64,000 nt of DNA from Acrocarpospora pleiomorpha (GCF_009687885.1 NZ_BLAF01000040.1:45941-109940), one strand, 5' to 3'. Counted from the stretch's first letter, positions 7,236 through 15,318 are shown. Notes: generated by a model from the sequence alone, not told the origin. Numbers and translations: made by a program.

Positions 7236-8098
7236 CCGGTCACGACCGAACGGGACAGATGATCAGGGCTGTCGCAGTTCAGCCCTCGATGCCGCGCGAA
7301 AGCCACCGCCAGCCGGTGCACCACAACCAGCTCCGCCTGCGGATCGGCTGCGGCGATCCTGAGCGTCGCCCCCGTCCCGGCGATCGCGCCGATGACGTCC
7401 TCAGGCAACGGCGCCAGCGACCACACCAGGCTCCGCGGCCCCGCGCACGCGATCGGCCCGTGCCGGTATTCCAGCGTCGCGTACGACTCCGTCCACAACT
7501 TGGCCGCCTCCCGGCACTTGAGCGCCGCCTCCTCGGCCAGCCCCAGCGTCCACCCCGTCCCCAGGAAGACGACGTGATCGAAGTCCGCGGGATCCGGCAG
7601 CGGCTCCTGGAGGGCGTGCTCGGCCTCGGCGGGCAGTCCGCTCACGTCCTCGCCGATCGAGGCGCGCAGCAGCGTGAGCGCCGAGGTGGCGAAGCGGGTC
7701 TGCACTACCGACCGCTCGTCGGCGAAGTCCAGCAGCACCTGCCGGTGGGTCAGCTCGGTGATCGGCGACCCGGGCGTGCCGGTGATCGCGACCGTGGTCA
7801 TGCGCTCGGACAGCTGCTCCGCCAGCGGCAGCAGATCGCTGGTCGTGCCCGACCGAGACAGCAGGATCGCCATGTCGTACGGATCCTCGTCGGCGAACTC
7901 GGTGGCGATGGTGGCCCTGGTCCGCCCCCGGCCCAGGCTCTGCCGGCGTCGCGCGTACGCGTCGAGGATGTAGAACGAGGTCCCGCAGCCGACCCCGAGC
8001 ACGTTCAGCCCGGCTCGGGGCAGATCCGCGTACGGGACAGCCAGGGTCCTGGTCCACATCTCCGGCTGGCTCTGGACCTCGGCTTGGGTATGGCTCAC
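7232..8098 (-). CDS. SIS-domain sugar-phosphate isomerase/deaminase (AgaS/GlmS-C-like)
   Basis: 288-aa protein with two SIS (sugar isomerase) domains, the architecture of AgaS-type deaminase/isomerases and of the GlmS isomerase half. The first domain shows LGVGCGTSFYILDAY and LLSRSGTTSDLLPLAEQL, the phosphosugar-binding serine-rich loop; the second shows VFLGTGWTLGLAEEAALKCREA and ESYATLEYRHGPIA, typical of this family. The GTG start at 8098 has GGGAG eight bases upstream; the longer in-frame extension to 8449 lies antisense to DUF2630 and is rejected. The stop overlaps the aldolase start, so a two-step path (deamination/isomerisation, then aldol cleavage of an amino-sugar phosphate) is the best inference. 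Confidence 0.82.
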   Translation of the reverse strand: MSHTQAEVQSQPEMWTRTLAVPYADLPRAGLNVLGVGCGTSFYILDAYARRRQSLGRGRTRATIATEFADEDPYDMAILLSRSGTTSDLLPLAEQLSERMTTVAITGTPGSPITELTHRQVLLDFADERSVVQTRFATSALTLLRASIGEDVSGLPAEAEHALQEPLPDPADFDHVVFLGTGWTLGLAEEAALKCREAAKLWTESYATLEYRHGPIACAGPRSLVWSLAPLPEDVIGAIAGTGATLRIAAADPQAELVVVHRLAVAFARHRGLNCDSPDHLSRSVVTG

Positions 8099-8228
8099 CG
8101 CTGCGTCTCCCACTGTCGGCAACATCCCCGACAACCTCTCAAAACTCTCAAATCTGTCAAACCAGGCCCGTACTGGCGTGGTGATCGCCAGGACATAGAG
8201 TGTCGGAAAAGCGAGAAGGAGGCACGTC

Positions 8229-8474
8229 ATGCGGGACAACGAGATCCTCTCCAAGATCGGCGAACTGGTGGAGGAGGAACGGGAGCTTCGCGAGCGGCTG
8301 GCCGCGGGCCAGGTCTCCAGCAGCGAGGAGCGCTCCCGGATCAAGACCCTGGAAGAGTCCCTCGACCAGTGCTGGGACCTGCTCCGCCAGCGCCGCGCCA
8401 AACGCCAGGTCGGCGACAACCCCGACAACGCGGAAACCCGCTCGGTCACCGAGGTCGAGGGCTACCGCCAGTAA
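8229..8474 (+). CDS. DUF2630 family protein
   Basis: 81-aa protein of the DUF2630 family, function unknown. It is almost wholly helical and highly charged: EILSKIGELVEEERELRERL then RSRIKTLEESLDQCWDLLRQ, which reads as a two-helix coiled coil. The family hallmark QCWDLLRQRRA is present near residues 46-56. The ribosome site AAGGAGG lies a few bases before the ATG. It is divergent from the SIS gene (start 8098) with a 130-bp shared upstream region. The partner is unknown. Confidence 0.85.
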   Translation: MRDNEILSKIGELVEEERELRERLAAGQVSSSEERSRIKTLEESLDQCWDLLRQRRAKRQVGDNPDNAETRSVTEVEGYRQ

Positions 8475-8484
8475 CGCGCGTCCC

Positions 8485-8501
8485 ATCCGCTATAAGCGGA
8501 T
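8485..8501. repeat. Small dyad downstream of DUF2630
   Basis: ATCCGC-TATAA-GCGGAT, a perfect 6-bp inverted repeat just after the DUF2630 stop (8474) and 45 bp before the GNAT start. No T-run follows. It could be a weak terminator or an operator for the GNAT gene; the sequence does not decide. Confidence 0.4.
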
Positions 8502-8545
8502 AAATCCGGTCGCTCGGCGCCCGCGCCAGAGGGTTTGCTGGACGC

Positions 8546-9517
8546 ATGGACATCGAGCGTCTTGACTACGCCGACCCCGGCGACCGCCTGCACTCGTTCC
8601 ACGCCATCGCCGCCGCCGATGAGGAACCCGGCCCGGTCTCGTCCTTCCCGCGTTTCGCCGTGGTGGCCGAACACGGTTGGGTCGCCCAACCCGGCGAAAC
8701 CTACGTCGCCCGCCTCGACAGCCAGATCGTCGGCGGCGTCGCGGTGCACTTCCCGGGCCCCGACAACGCGCACGCGGCGTTGTTACGCATCTTCCACGTC
8801 GGCTCCGCCCACCGCCGCCAAGGCATCGGCACCGCCCTCCTCGAACACGCCATCGCCCGCGCCCGAGCCCACGACCGCCAGGTCATCTTCGCCGAGGCCC
8901 GTCCCGACTCCCCCGGCGGCGCCTTCGCCCGCGAACACGGCTTCGAAGCCGCTTCCGCCCAGGCCAGACGCATCCTCGACCTGACCGCCGTCGACTGGAA
9001 CGCGTATGAGAAAGGCGTGGCGAGCCTCTCCCCCGACTACATCCTGGACCGCTGGCAGGACGCGGCCCCCGACGACCTCGTCGACGACGCCGCCACCCTG
9101 ATGGCCGCCATGAACGACGCCCCCACCGACGGCATGGACGTCGAACCCATCCGCTGGGACGCCGCCCGAGTCCGCACATTCGAAGCGGGCTGGGCCAAAG
9201 CCCAGCAAACCGCCTACACCACGGTGGCCCGCCACCGCGCCACCGGCCACGCCGTCGGTTTCACCCGCATCATCGCCGACAACACCCCCGACGGCTGGGG
9301 CCGCCAAACCGACACCGCCGTCCTCCGCGAACACCGCGGCCACCACCTCGGCCTGATCATGAAACAGGCCAACACCACCTGGTTCCACAACCAGGAACCC
9401 ACCGCCACCCGGATAATCACCTGGAACGCGGTCACGAACGCCCGCATGATCGCCATCAACGAACGACTCGGCTACCAGTTGCTCGACGTCTGGAACGAGT
9501 GGCAACTCTCGCTCTAG
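8546..9517 (+). CDS. GNAT-family N-acetyltransferase with two GNAT domains
   Basis: 323-aa acetyl-CoA-dependent acyltransferase. The N-terminal GNAT domain (about residues 1-150) has the acetyl-CoA loop HRRQGIGTALLEHAI near residue 92 and EARPDSPGGAFAREHGFE; the C-terminal domain (about 165-323) repeats the fold with TDTAVLREHRGHHLGLIMKQA and the closing NARMIAINERLGYQ. Double-GNAT proteins of this length include MshD (mycothiol synthase), but the MshD signatures are not evident and this looks like the common uncharacterised actinobacterial group. Substrate unknown. It ends convergent with urtE with a strong hairpin between. Confidence 0.85.
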   Translation: MDIERLDYADPGDRLHSFHAIAAADEEPGPVSSFPRFAVVAEHGWVAQPGETYVARLDSQIVGGVAVHFPGPDNAHAALLRIFHVGSAHRRQGIGTALLEHAIARARAHDRQVIFAEARPDSPGGAFAREHGFEAASAQARRILDLTAVDWNAYEKGVASLSPDYILDRWQDAAPDDLVDDAATLMAAMNDAPTDGMDVEPIRWDAARVRTFEAGWAKAQQTAYTTVARHRATGHAVGFTRIIADNTPDGWGRQTDTAVLREHRGHHLGLIMKQANTTWFHNQEPTATRIITWNAVTNARMIAINERLGYQLLDVWNEWQLSL

Positions 9518-9539
9518 ACCTCCAGGCGCGGGCGCGCCG

Positions 9540-9576
9540 ATCACCCGTCCGGCGACCTGGCAGCTGGACGGGTGAT
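9540..9576. terminator. Bidirectional terminator hairpin
   Basis: ATCACCCGTCC (9540-9550) and GGACGGGTGAT (9566-9576) form a perfect 11-bp stem with a 15-base loop between the convergent GNAT gene and urtE. No U-run follows, as is common in high-GC actinobacteria. Confidence 0.7.
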
Positions 9577-9602
9577 GCCCATCGCGGGGTCACGGCCGCG
9601 CG

Positions 9603-10292
9603 TCACACGGCGAGCAGGCGGCGGGCCTCCTCGCCCTGGAGGTCGGCGGCCGTGCCCGCGTGGACGACGCGGCCGGCGTCGAGGATGACGTAGCGGTCGG
9701 CCAGGCGCATGGCGAGGTCGAGGTACTGCTCGACCAGGAGGATGGCGATGCCGGAGGCGTGCAGCTGCTCGATCGCCTCCTCGATCTCGATGATGATCGA
9801 GGGCTGGATGCCCTCGGTGGGCTCGTCGAGGATGAGGAGTTTGGGTTGGGTGACAAGGGCGCGGGCGATGGCGAGCTGTTGTTGCTGGCCGCCGGAGAGG
9901 AAGCCGGCGCGGCGTTTGAGTAGGGGTTTCAGGCGGGGGAAGACGTCCAGGGCCTCGTCGAGGGCGGAGGCGGGGTTGCCGGAGGCGTCGAGGGTGACCT
10001 GGAGGTTGGCGTGGACGGTGAGTTGGGGGAAGGTTTCGTGGCCTTGGGGGACGTAGCCGAGGCCTAGCCGTACCCGCTCGTGGGGTTTGAGCTTGGTGAT
10101 GTCGCGGTCGGCGAAGGTGACGGTGCCGGCGGTGGTGGGGAGCACGCCCATCAGGGTGTTGAGCAGGGTGGTCTTGCCGACGCCGTTGCGGCCCATCACG
10201 CAGACGAGCTGGCCGGGGGCCACCTCGAGGGAGACGCCGAACAGGACGCGGGCGCGGCCATATCCGGATTCCAGACGGTCAACTGACAACAT
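9603..10292 (-). CDS. urtE: Urea ABC transporter ATP-binding protein UrtE
   Basis: ATPase of the high-affinity urea importer, LivF-like, 229 aa. It shows the Walker A GRNGVGKTTLLNTLMG (residues 34-49), Q-loop near YVPQGHETFPQLTV, signature LSGGQQQQLAIARAL and Walker B LLILDEPTEGIQPSII. The QGHETFPQLTV stretch and GIQPSI tail separate UrtE from generic LivF proteins. It is the last gene of urtABCDE; 62 bp separate it from urtD. It acts at the inner face of the membrane with UrtD on the UrtB-UrtC permease. Confidence 0.93.
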   Translation of the reverse strand: MLSVDRLESGYGRARVLFGVSLEVAPGQLVCVMGRNGVGKTTLLNTLMGVLPTTAGTVTFADRDITKLKPHERVRLGLGYVPQGHETFPQLTVHANLQVTLDASGNPASALDEALDVFPRLKPLLKRRAGFLSGGQQQQLAIARALVTQPKLLILDEPTEGIQPSIIIEIEEAIEQLHASGIAILLVEQYLDLAMRLADRYVILDAGRVVHAGTAADLQGEEARRLLAV

Positions 10293-10354
10293 TGTGCGCG
10301 GCCTTCCCGTGACTGGCTTTCAGGGGGGCGAGCCCATGACGGGCGTGAAGGAGG

Positions 10355-11116
10355 TCACGTGACGGCATCGTGGGCGGCCTCCTCGCGGGCGCGGCCCAGG
10401 TAGACCTCCTGGACGCGGGGGTCGGCGCGTACCTCGTCCACCGAGCCTTCGATCAGGACTTTGCCTTCGTGCAGGACGGTCACCTGGGAGGCGTACCTGC
10501 GGAGGAACTCCATGTCGTGCTCGATCACGATGACCGTGTGGTCCTTGGCGATGGAGGTGAGGAGCTCGCCGGTGCGGGCGCGTTCGTCCGAGGACATGCC
10601 GGCCACCGGCTCGTCCAGCAGGAGCAGGCGCGGGCCCTGCGCGATGAGCATGCCGATCTCCAGCCACTGGCGCTGGCCGTGCGAGAGCACGCCCGCCTTG
10701 CGGGGCGCCAGGTCGGCCAGGCCGGTGGTCTCCAGGGCCTGCTCGACGGCGGCGATCACGCCCTTGCGCCGCCGCAGCAGCGACCAGAGCGGGCGGCGGA
10801 ACGAGGCCGCCAGGTCGAGGTTCTCCAGCACGGTGAGGTCCTCGAACACCACCGAGGTCTGGAAGGTGCGGCCGATGCCGAGCCGGACCCGCTCGTGCTC
10901 GCGCTTGCCCGCCAGCGAGTTCCCGTCGAAGACGACGGTGCCGGTGGTCGGTTTGGTGAGGCCGGTGATGATGTCGATGAGGGTGGTCTTGCCGGCGCCG
11001 TTCGGGCCGATCAGGAAGCGCAACTCGCCGCTGTCCACGGTGAAGTCCACGCCGTCGATGGCCCGGAAGCCGTCGAACACCACGGAGAGGTCGCGAACCT
11101 CCAGCAGCGCCGTCAT
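10355..11116 (-). CDS. urtD: Urea ABC transporter ATP-binding protein UrtD
   Basis: Second, LivG-like ATPase of the urea importer, 253 aa from the ATG at 11116. Walker A GPNGAGKTTLIDIITG, signature LSHGQRQWLEIGMLIAQ (LSHGQ rather than LSGGQ, usual for UrtD) and Walker B LLLLDEPVAGMSSDERA are visible. The ORF stays open far upstream to 12142, but that part is the shadow of urtC. The start overlaps the urtC stop (ATGA), showing translational coupling. Confidence 0.93.
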   Translation of the reverse strand: MTALLEVRDLSVVFDGFRAIDGVDFTVDSGELRFLIGPNGAGKTTLIDIITGLTKPTTGTVVFDGNSLAGKREHERVRLGIGRTFQTSVVFEDLTVLENLDLAASFRRPLWSLLRRRKGVIAAVEQALETTGLADLAPRKAGVLSHGQRQWLEIGMLIAQGPRLLLLDEPVAGMSSDERARTGELLTSIAKDHTVIVIEHDMEFLRRYASQVTVLHEGKVLIEGSVDEVRADPRVQEVYLGRAREEAAHDAVT

Positions 11117-12198
11117 GCCGACGCCTCCTTCCGCACCCGGGCGCGCAGCGCCGTGGCCACGCCCACGATGCCCTTCGGGGCGAGCGTCATGACCAGGATG
11201 AACAGCGCGCCCTGCAGGTAGAGCCAGGCGTCCGGCAGTTCCTCGCTGAAGTAGGTCTTGGCGTAGCCCATGACGACCGCGCCGAGCACCGCCCCGGCCA
11301 GCGCGAACCGCCCGCCGACGGCGACCGCGACCACCAGTTCCAGCGAGGGCACCACGCCGAGCAGCGCGGGCGAGATGATCCCGACGACGGGCACGAACAG
11401 CGCCCCGGCGATGCCCGCCATCACCGCCGAGATGGCGAACGTGATCGTTTTCACGGTGGCGGGGTTGTAGCCGAGGAACCGCACCCGGTCCTCCCCGTCC
11501 CGCACGGCCAGCAGCAGCCGCCCGAACCGGCTGCGCACCAGCTGCCAGGCCGCCAGGTAGAGCACGCCCAGCACGATCGCCACCGTCAGGTAGAGCCCGC
11601 GCTGCGTGGACTCGGCGGCCACGTCGTTGCCGAAGAAGTCGAAGAAGTTGGTCAGCCCGTTGGTCCCCCCGGTGAGCCCCTGCTGGCCGATCAGCAGGAT
11701 CACCATCGCGGCCGCCAGTGCCTGGGTGAGAATCGCAAAGTACGCCCCGCGCACGCGTTGCCGGAACACCAGCGTGCCCAGCAGCACCGCCACGACCAGC
11801 GGCACGACCACCACCATGGCCAGCGCGAACACCGGATTGCCGAACGGCGCCCAGAGCGCGGGCAGGTCCTCGACCCCGCTCCACACCATGAAGTCGGGCA
11901 GGTCCCCGCCGGCGTCGTTGAGCTTCAGATACATGCCCATCGCGTAGCCGCCCAGGCCGAAGAAGACACCCTGGCCGAGGGTGAGCATGCCGCCCTGCCC
12001 CCAGGCGAGGCCGATCCCGAGCGCGACGATGGCGTAGCAGAGGTATTTGGCCAGCAGGCCAAGACGGAAGGGTTCCAGCACCAGCGGCATGACCACCAGC
12101 GCGATGATCGCGACCGCGACGAACACGGCCGGGCCCTTCCACTGGCGCGGTTCCTTGGGCGTGAGTTGCTGGGTCGGCTTCTCCAGGACTGCGGTCAT
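11113..12198 (-). CDS. urtC: Urea ABC transporter permease UrtC
   Basis: Branched-chain-amino-acid-type permease subunit for urea, 361 aa. After a cytoplasmic N-terminus (about 22 residues) it carries about nine hydrophobic segments, with family motifs YAIVALGIGLAWGQGGMLTLG and VGVATALRA near the C-terminus. The GQGVFFGLGGYAMGMYL stretch is typical of UrtC/LivM. Overlaps urtD by ATGA at its stop and overlaps the urtB stop by 4 bp at its start. Forms the membrane channel together with UrtB. Confidence 0.93.
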   Translation of the reverse strand: MTAVLEKPTQQLTPKEPRQWKGPAVFVAVAIIALVVMPLVLEPFRLGLLAKYLCYAIVALGIGLAWGQGGMLTLGQGVFFGLGGYAMGMYLKLNDAGGDLPDFMVWSGVEDLPALWAPFGNPVFALAMVVVVPLVVAVLLGTLVFRQRVRGAYFAILTQALAAAMVILLIGQQGLTGGTNGLTNFFDFFGNDVAAESTQRGLYLTVAIVLGVLYLAAWQLVRSRFGRLLLAVRDGEDRVRFLGYNPATVKTITFAISAVMAGIAGALFVPVVGIISPALLGVVPSLELVVAVAVGGRFALAGAVLGAVVMGYAKTYFSEELPDAWLYLQGALFILVMTLAPKGIVGVATALRARVRKEASA

Positions 12199-13064
12199 GT
12201 GAGTGCCCTTGAACGGAGGACGAACAGGCCCTGCGGACGGAACTGGAGGAACGCGATGATGGCCGCGAACACGATGACCTTGGCCAGGCTGGCGTTGGTC
12301 CAGAACTCGGCGTAGGAGTTGAGCAGGCCGAGCGCCGCCGCCGCGATGACCGCGCCGCGCAGCTGGCCGAGCCCGCCCGCGACGACGACCAGGAACGCGT
12401 CCACGATGTAGTAGGTGCCGAGCGTCGGCCCGACCGGGCCGATCAGGGTCAGCGCCACCCCGGCGATCCCGGCGAGCCCGGAGCCGATGAAGAACGTGCG
12501 CTGGTCGACGCGGCCGGTGTTGATTCCGCTGGTCGCGGCCAGCTGCCGGTTCTGCATGACCGCCTGCATGCGGCGGCCCTGCGCGCTGCGGTTCATGTAG
12601 ATCCAGATGGCGACCACGCTGCCGACGGCCAGGGCCAGGATGAACAGCCGGTTGTACGGCATCGGCCCGATCGCCCCCTGCAGCCAGGTCGGCGAGAGCA
12701 CCTGCACGTTCGGCGCGCCGAACAGGTCCCGCGCCACCTGTTGGAGCACCAGGCTGACGCCCCAGGTGAGCAGCAGCGTGTCCAGCGGCCGTCCGTAGAA
12801 GTGCCGGATCGCGAGGCGTTCCAGCAGCAGCCCCATCAGCCCGGCCACCACGAACGCGACCGGCAGCGCCACCAGCACCGCGCTCCGCCCGGCGAAGTCC
12901 TGCAGCAGGAAGGCCGTGTACGCCCCCGCCATGATGAACTCGCCATGGGCCATGTTGATCACGCCCATCTGCCCGAACGTGAACGTCAGCCCGAGCGCGA
13001 TGAGCAAAAGGACCGCGCCGATCGACAGCCCGATCGGCAGCTGGTTGAGGAATCCCTCCACCAT
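12195..13064 (-). CDS. urtB: Urea ABC transporter permease UrtB
   Basis: LivH-like permease for urea, 289 aa from the ATG at 13064, which has GGAAGG a few bases upstream; an in-frame start at 13199 would run through the inverted repeats and is rejected. The protein opens with IGLSIGAVLLLIALGLTFTF and INMAHGEFIMAGAYTAF, the hallmark of the family, and has about eight membrane segments. It ends overlapping urtC by 4 bp. Between urtA and urtB lies a 141-bp nested inverted repeat (13107-13247), probably lowering expression of the permease and ATPase genes relative to the binding protein. Confidence 0.92.
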   Translation of the reverse strand: MVEGFLNQLPIGLSIGAVLLLIALGLTFTFGQMGVINMAHGEFIMAGAYTAFLLQDFAGRSAVLVALPVAFVVAGLMGLLLERLAIRHFYGRPLDTLLLTWGVSLVLQQVARDLFGAPNVQVLSPTWLQGAIGPMPYNRLFILALAVGSVVAIWIYMNRSAQGRRMQAVMQNRQLAATSGINTGRVDQRTFFIGSGLAGIAGVALTLIGPVGPTLGTYYIVDAFLVVVAGGLGQLRGAVIAAAALGLLNSYAEFWTNASLAKVIVFAAIIAFLQFRPQGLFVLRSRALT

Positions 13065-13106
13065 GCCCCTTCCATAAATTTCCCGATATATCCGTGGATG
13101 TGCCTC

Positions 13107-13247
13107 GGCTCCGGAGCCGCCTGCGGTCATCCCCGCAGGTTCAATGAGAAAGTCGTGATCTGGACAACCGCAGCGGCGAGTCCCCCGGACGGAGGTCATG
13201 CGGTTGGCTTGGGACGGCTTTCTCGTTGACTTGGCGGCTCCGGAGCC
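13107..13247. repeat. Nested inverted repeats between urtA and urtB
   Basis: Three concentric inverted repeats share one centre. The outer arms are GGCTCCGGAGCCGCC (13107-13121) and its exact complement GGCGGCTCCGGAGCC (13233-13247). The middle arms, 13142-13156 and 13214-13228, match at 13 of 15 positions (the other two are T/G). The inner arms are CAACCGCA (13165-13172) and TGCGGTTG (13199-13206). The outer arm itself contains the palindrome GGCTCCGGAGCC, and a separate hairpin CCTGCGG/CCGCAGG lies at 13120-13139. It fills almost the whole 198-bp gap. Stem-loops after binding-protein genes are known to stabilise the upstream mRNA and reduce read-through; this one is unusually elaborate and could also be a mobile palindromic unit. 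Confidence 0.8.
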
Positions 13248-13262
13248 CGTACGAGGGAACGG

Positions 13263-14492
13263 CTAGGAGGCCAGGCCTCCGGCCCACGGGTACGTCTTCA
13301 GGTAGGGGTCGGGCTTGATCGGCTCACCCGAGTTCCAGACTTCCTTGATCAGGCCGTCCGGCTGGATGATGCCGATCCGGGCGGTCTTGTACATGTGCTG
13401 GGTCTCGCCGTCGATCGTGACCAGGCCCTCCGGGCGCTCCAGCGCGATGCCGCCGGCCGCCTTCTTGAGCGCTTCCACCTCGACCGTGCCGGCCTTCTTG
13501 GCCGCTTCGGCCCACAGGTAGACCGCGTTGTAGCCGGCCTCCATCGGGTCGGAGGTGACCTTGGCCGCGCCGTACTTGGCCTTGAAGGCCTCGACGAACT
13601 TGGTGTTGGCCGCGGTCTCGGTGGTCTGGTAGTAGTTCCACGCCACCGGGTGGCCGACGATGTTGTCGACGCCGATGCCGGTGACCTCCTCCTCGGCGAC
13701 GCTCACCGACAGGACCGGCATGGACTCGGCGGTGACGCCGGCGCTCTTCAACTGCTTGAAGAAGGCCACGTTGCTGTCGCCGTTCAGCGTGTTGAACACC
13801 GCGTCCGGCTTGGCCTGCACCACCTTGTTGGTCAGCGTGGAGTATTCGGTGTGGCCGAGCGGGGTGTATTCCTCGCCAAGAATCTCCATTCCGTTGGCCG
13901 CCGCGTACGCCTTGATGATTTTGTTCGCGGTGCGCGGGAAGACATAGTCGCTGCCGACCAGGAATATCTTCTTCTTGCCCTGTTCCTTGAGATAGTCAAG
14001 GCCGGGGATGATCTGCTGGTTCGTGGTCGCCCCGGTGTAGAAGATGTACGGCGAGCTTTCCAGCCCCTCGTACTGCACCGGATACCACAGCAGCGCCTTG
14101 CGCTGTTCGAAGACCGGGAGCATCGCCTTGCGGGAGGCCGAGGTCCAGCCGCCGAAAACGGTGGCCACCTTGTCCTGCGCGATCAGTTTGGTGGCCTTCT
14201 CCGCGAAGGTGGGCCAGTCGGAAGCGCCGTCCTCCACGACGGGTTCGAGTTGCTTGCCGAGCACGCCGCCGGCCTTGTTGATCTCCTCGATCGCCAGCAG
14301 TTCGGCGTCCCTGACGGTAACCTCGCTGATCGCCATCGTGCCGCTGAGGGAGTGCAGGAGGCCCACCTTGATGGTGTCGCCGCCACCTCCGGAAGCCGTT
14401 CCCTCGGTCGTCGCCGGATCTCCGCCACAGGCGGCGAGCGCGGTGAGCAGAGCCGCGGTTACGGCCCCGGCACGCCAGGTTGAATTCCGCAA
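13263..14492 (-). CDS. urtA: Urea ABC transporter substrate-binding lipoprotein UrtA
   Basis: Extracytoplasmic urea-binding protein, 409 aa. It begins at a TTG (14492) with AAGGAGG about eight bases before it. A lipoprotein signal peptide ends at the lipobox LAAC near residue 21, so the protein is anchored on the outer face of the membrane. The mature part shows GLLHSLSGTMAISE, EEINKAGGVLGKQLEPV and KALLWYPVQYEGLESSPYIF, typical of UrtA/FmdD binding proteins. First gene of urtABCDE and divergent from the urease operon, with a GlnR-like box in the shared upstream region, so nitrogen-limitation induction is likely. Confidence 0.95.
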   Translation of the reverse strand: MRNSTWRAGAVTAALLTALAACGGDPATTEGTASGGGGDTIKVGLLHSLSGTMAISEVTVRDAELLAIEEINKAGGVLGKQLEPVVEDGASDWPTFAEKATKLIAQDKVATVFGGWTSASRKAMLPVFEQRKALLWYPVQYEGLESSPYIFYTGATTNQQIIPGLDYLKEQGKKKIFLVGSDYVFPRTANKIIKAYAAANGMEILGEEYTPLGHTEYSTLTNKVVQAKPDAVFNTLNGDSNVAFFKQLKSAGVTAESMPVLSVSVAEEEVTGIGVDNIVGHPVAWNYYQTTETAANTKFVEAFKAKYGAAKVTSDPMEAGYNAVYLWAEAAKKAGTVEVEALKKAAGGIALERPEGLVTIDGETQHMYKTARIGIIQPDGLIKEVWNSGEPIKPDPYLKTYPWAGGLAS

Positions 14493-14578
14493 TTACTTCC
14501 TCCTTGCCGATACGGCCCCCGCACCGACCCATCTGCCGACAAGGTGATCGAGCGACATTTCACGGTAAGTTCCGCTAG

Positions 14579-14594
14579 GTTAAATGCGCATTAC
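14579..14594. promoter_or_regulatory. Degenerate GlnR-like box
   Basis: On the minus strand this reads GTAAT-GCGCAT-TTAAC, one mismatch in each half from the actinobacterial GlnR consensus GTnAC-n6-GnAAC. It is 87 bp upstream of urtA. GlnR usually binds paired boxes, so this may be the urtA-side site; taken alone it is weak. Confidence 0.4.
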
Positions 14595-14666
14595 CGGGAA
14601 TTCACCGAAGTCCCTTGTTCGCCCCGGTGCCGGTGGGGTGAAAGGACTCATGGCTGAAATATCTCT

Positions 14667-14682
14667 GTAACACCGGGGAAAC
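14667..14682 (+). promoter_or_regulatory. GlnR box upstream of ureA, with probable -10 at 14689
   Basis: GTAAC-ACCGGG-GAAAC matches the GlnR nitrogen-regulator consensus GTnAC-n6-GnAAC at every fixed position. It lies 23 bp before the ureA ATG. TACCTA at 14689-14694 is a plausible -10 element and no ribosome site precedes the ATG, so ureA is probably leaderless and GlnR would sit about where the -35 element should be. Whether it activates or represses from there cannot be read from sequence. Confidence 0.7.
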
Positions 14683-14704
14683 GGCGCGTACCTATCGTCC
14701 CGTC

Positions 14705-15007
14705 ATGCGGCTCACTCCACACGAGCAGGAACGCCTTCTCATTCATGTCGCGGCCGGTGTGGCTCGCGATCGTATGGGCCGGGGTCTTCGGCTCAATCAT
14801 CCGGAAGCCACCGCGTTGATCGCCTCCTATCTGCTGGAGGGCGCGCGGGACGGCCGTACGGTGGCCGAATTGATGGACGCGGGACGCAAGGTGCTCCGCC
14901 GCCAGGACGTGATGGAGGGAGTGCCCGAGATGCTGGAGTCGGTGCAGATCGAGGCCACGTTCCCGGATGGCACCAAGCTCGTCACCGTGCACCACCCGAT
15001 CTCATGA
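14705..15007 (+). CDS. ureA: Urease gamma subunit
   Basis: Smallest structural subunit of nickel urease, 100 aa, normal length. The sequence begins MRLTPHEQERLLIHVAAGVA and continues with LNHPEATALIASYLLEGARDG and the closing VEATFPDGTKLVTVHHPI, all strongly conserved. Urease hydrolyses urea to ammonia and carbamate in the cytoplasm. No Shine-Dalgarno sequence is visible before the ATG, so the transcript may be leaderless. The stop overlaps the ureB start (ATGA). Confidence 0.97.
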   Translation: MRLTPHEQERLLIHVAAGVARDRMGRGLRLNHPEATALIASYLLEGARDGRTVAELMDAGRKVLRRQDVMEGVPEMLESVQIEATFPDGTKLVTVHHPIS

Positions 15008-15318
15008 GTGTCCCCGGCGAGATCGTGCCCGGCGGGGAGCCGGTGGAGCTGAATCCCGGGCGGGAGCGGGTGACGGTCCGGGTGGTGAATACGGCCGACC
15101 GGCCGATTCAGGTGGGTTCGCACTACCATTTCGCGGCCGCGAATCCGGGCCTGGAGTTCGACCGGGACGCCGCGTGGGGCACCCGGCTGGACGTTCCGGC
15201 GGGAACCGCGATCCGGTTTGAGCCGGGTATTGAGCGTGATGTGACATTGGTACCACTGGCCGGAAACAGGATTGTGCCCGGCCTTCGTTTGGAATGGGCA
15301 GGGCCTCTCGATGAATAG
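15004..15318 (+). CDS. ureB: Urease beta subunit
   Basis: 104-aa beta subunit of urease. It starts MSVPGEIVPGGEPVELNPGR, with the conserved VNTADRPIQVGSHYHFAAANPGL and GTAIRFEPG. The family RVELVxIGG-type C-terminal segment reads RDVTLVPLAG here. Coupled to ureA by ATGA overlap and overlapping the ureC start by 8 bp. Confidence 0.96.
   Translation: MSVPGEIVPGGEPVELNPGRERVTVRVVNTADRPIQVGSHYHFAAANPGLEFDRDAAWGTRLDVPAGTAIRFEPGIERDVTLVPLAGNRIVPGLRLEWAGPLDE

Noticed and set aside
8546..9517. MshD mycothiol synthase
   Set aside because: Double-GNAT size fits, but the MshD signature segments are not evident and there is no mycothiol gene nearby.
10355..12142. 595-aa frame suggesting a fusion to UrtD
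   Set aside because: The part beyond 11116 is the shadow of urtC; UrtD begins at its own ATG with Walker A close behind.
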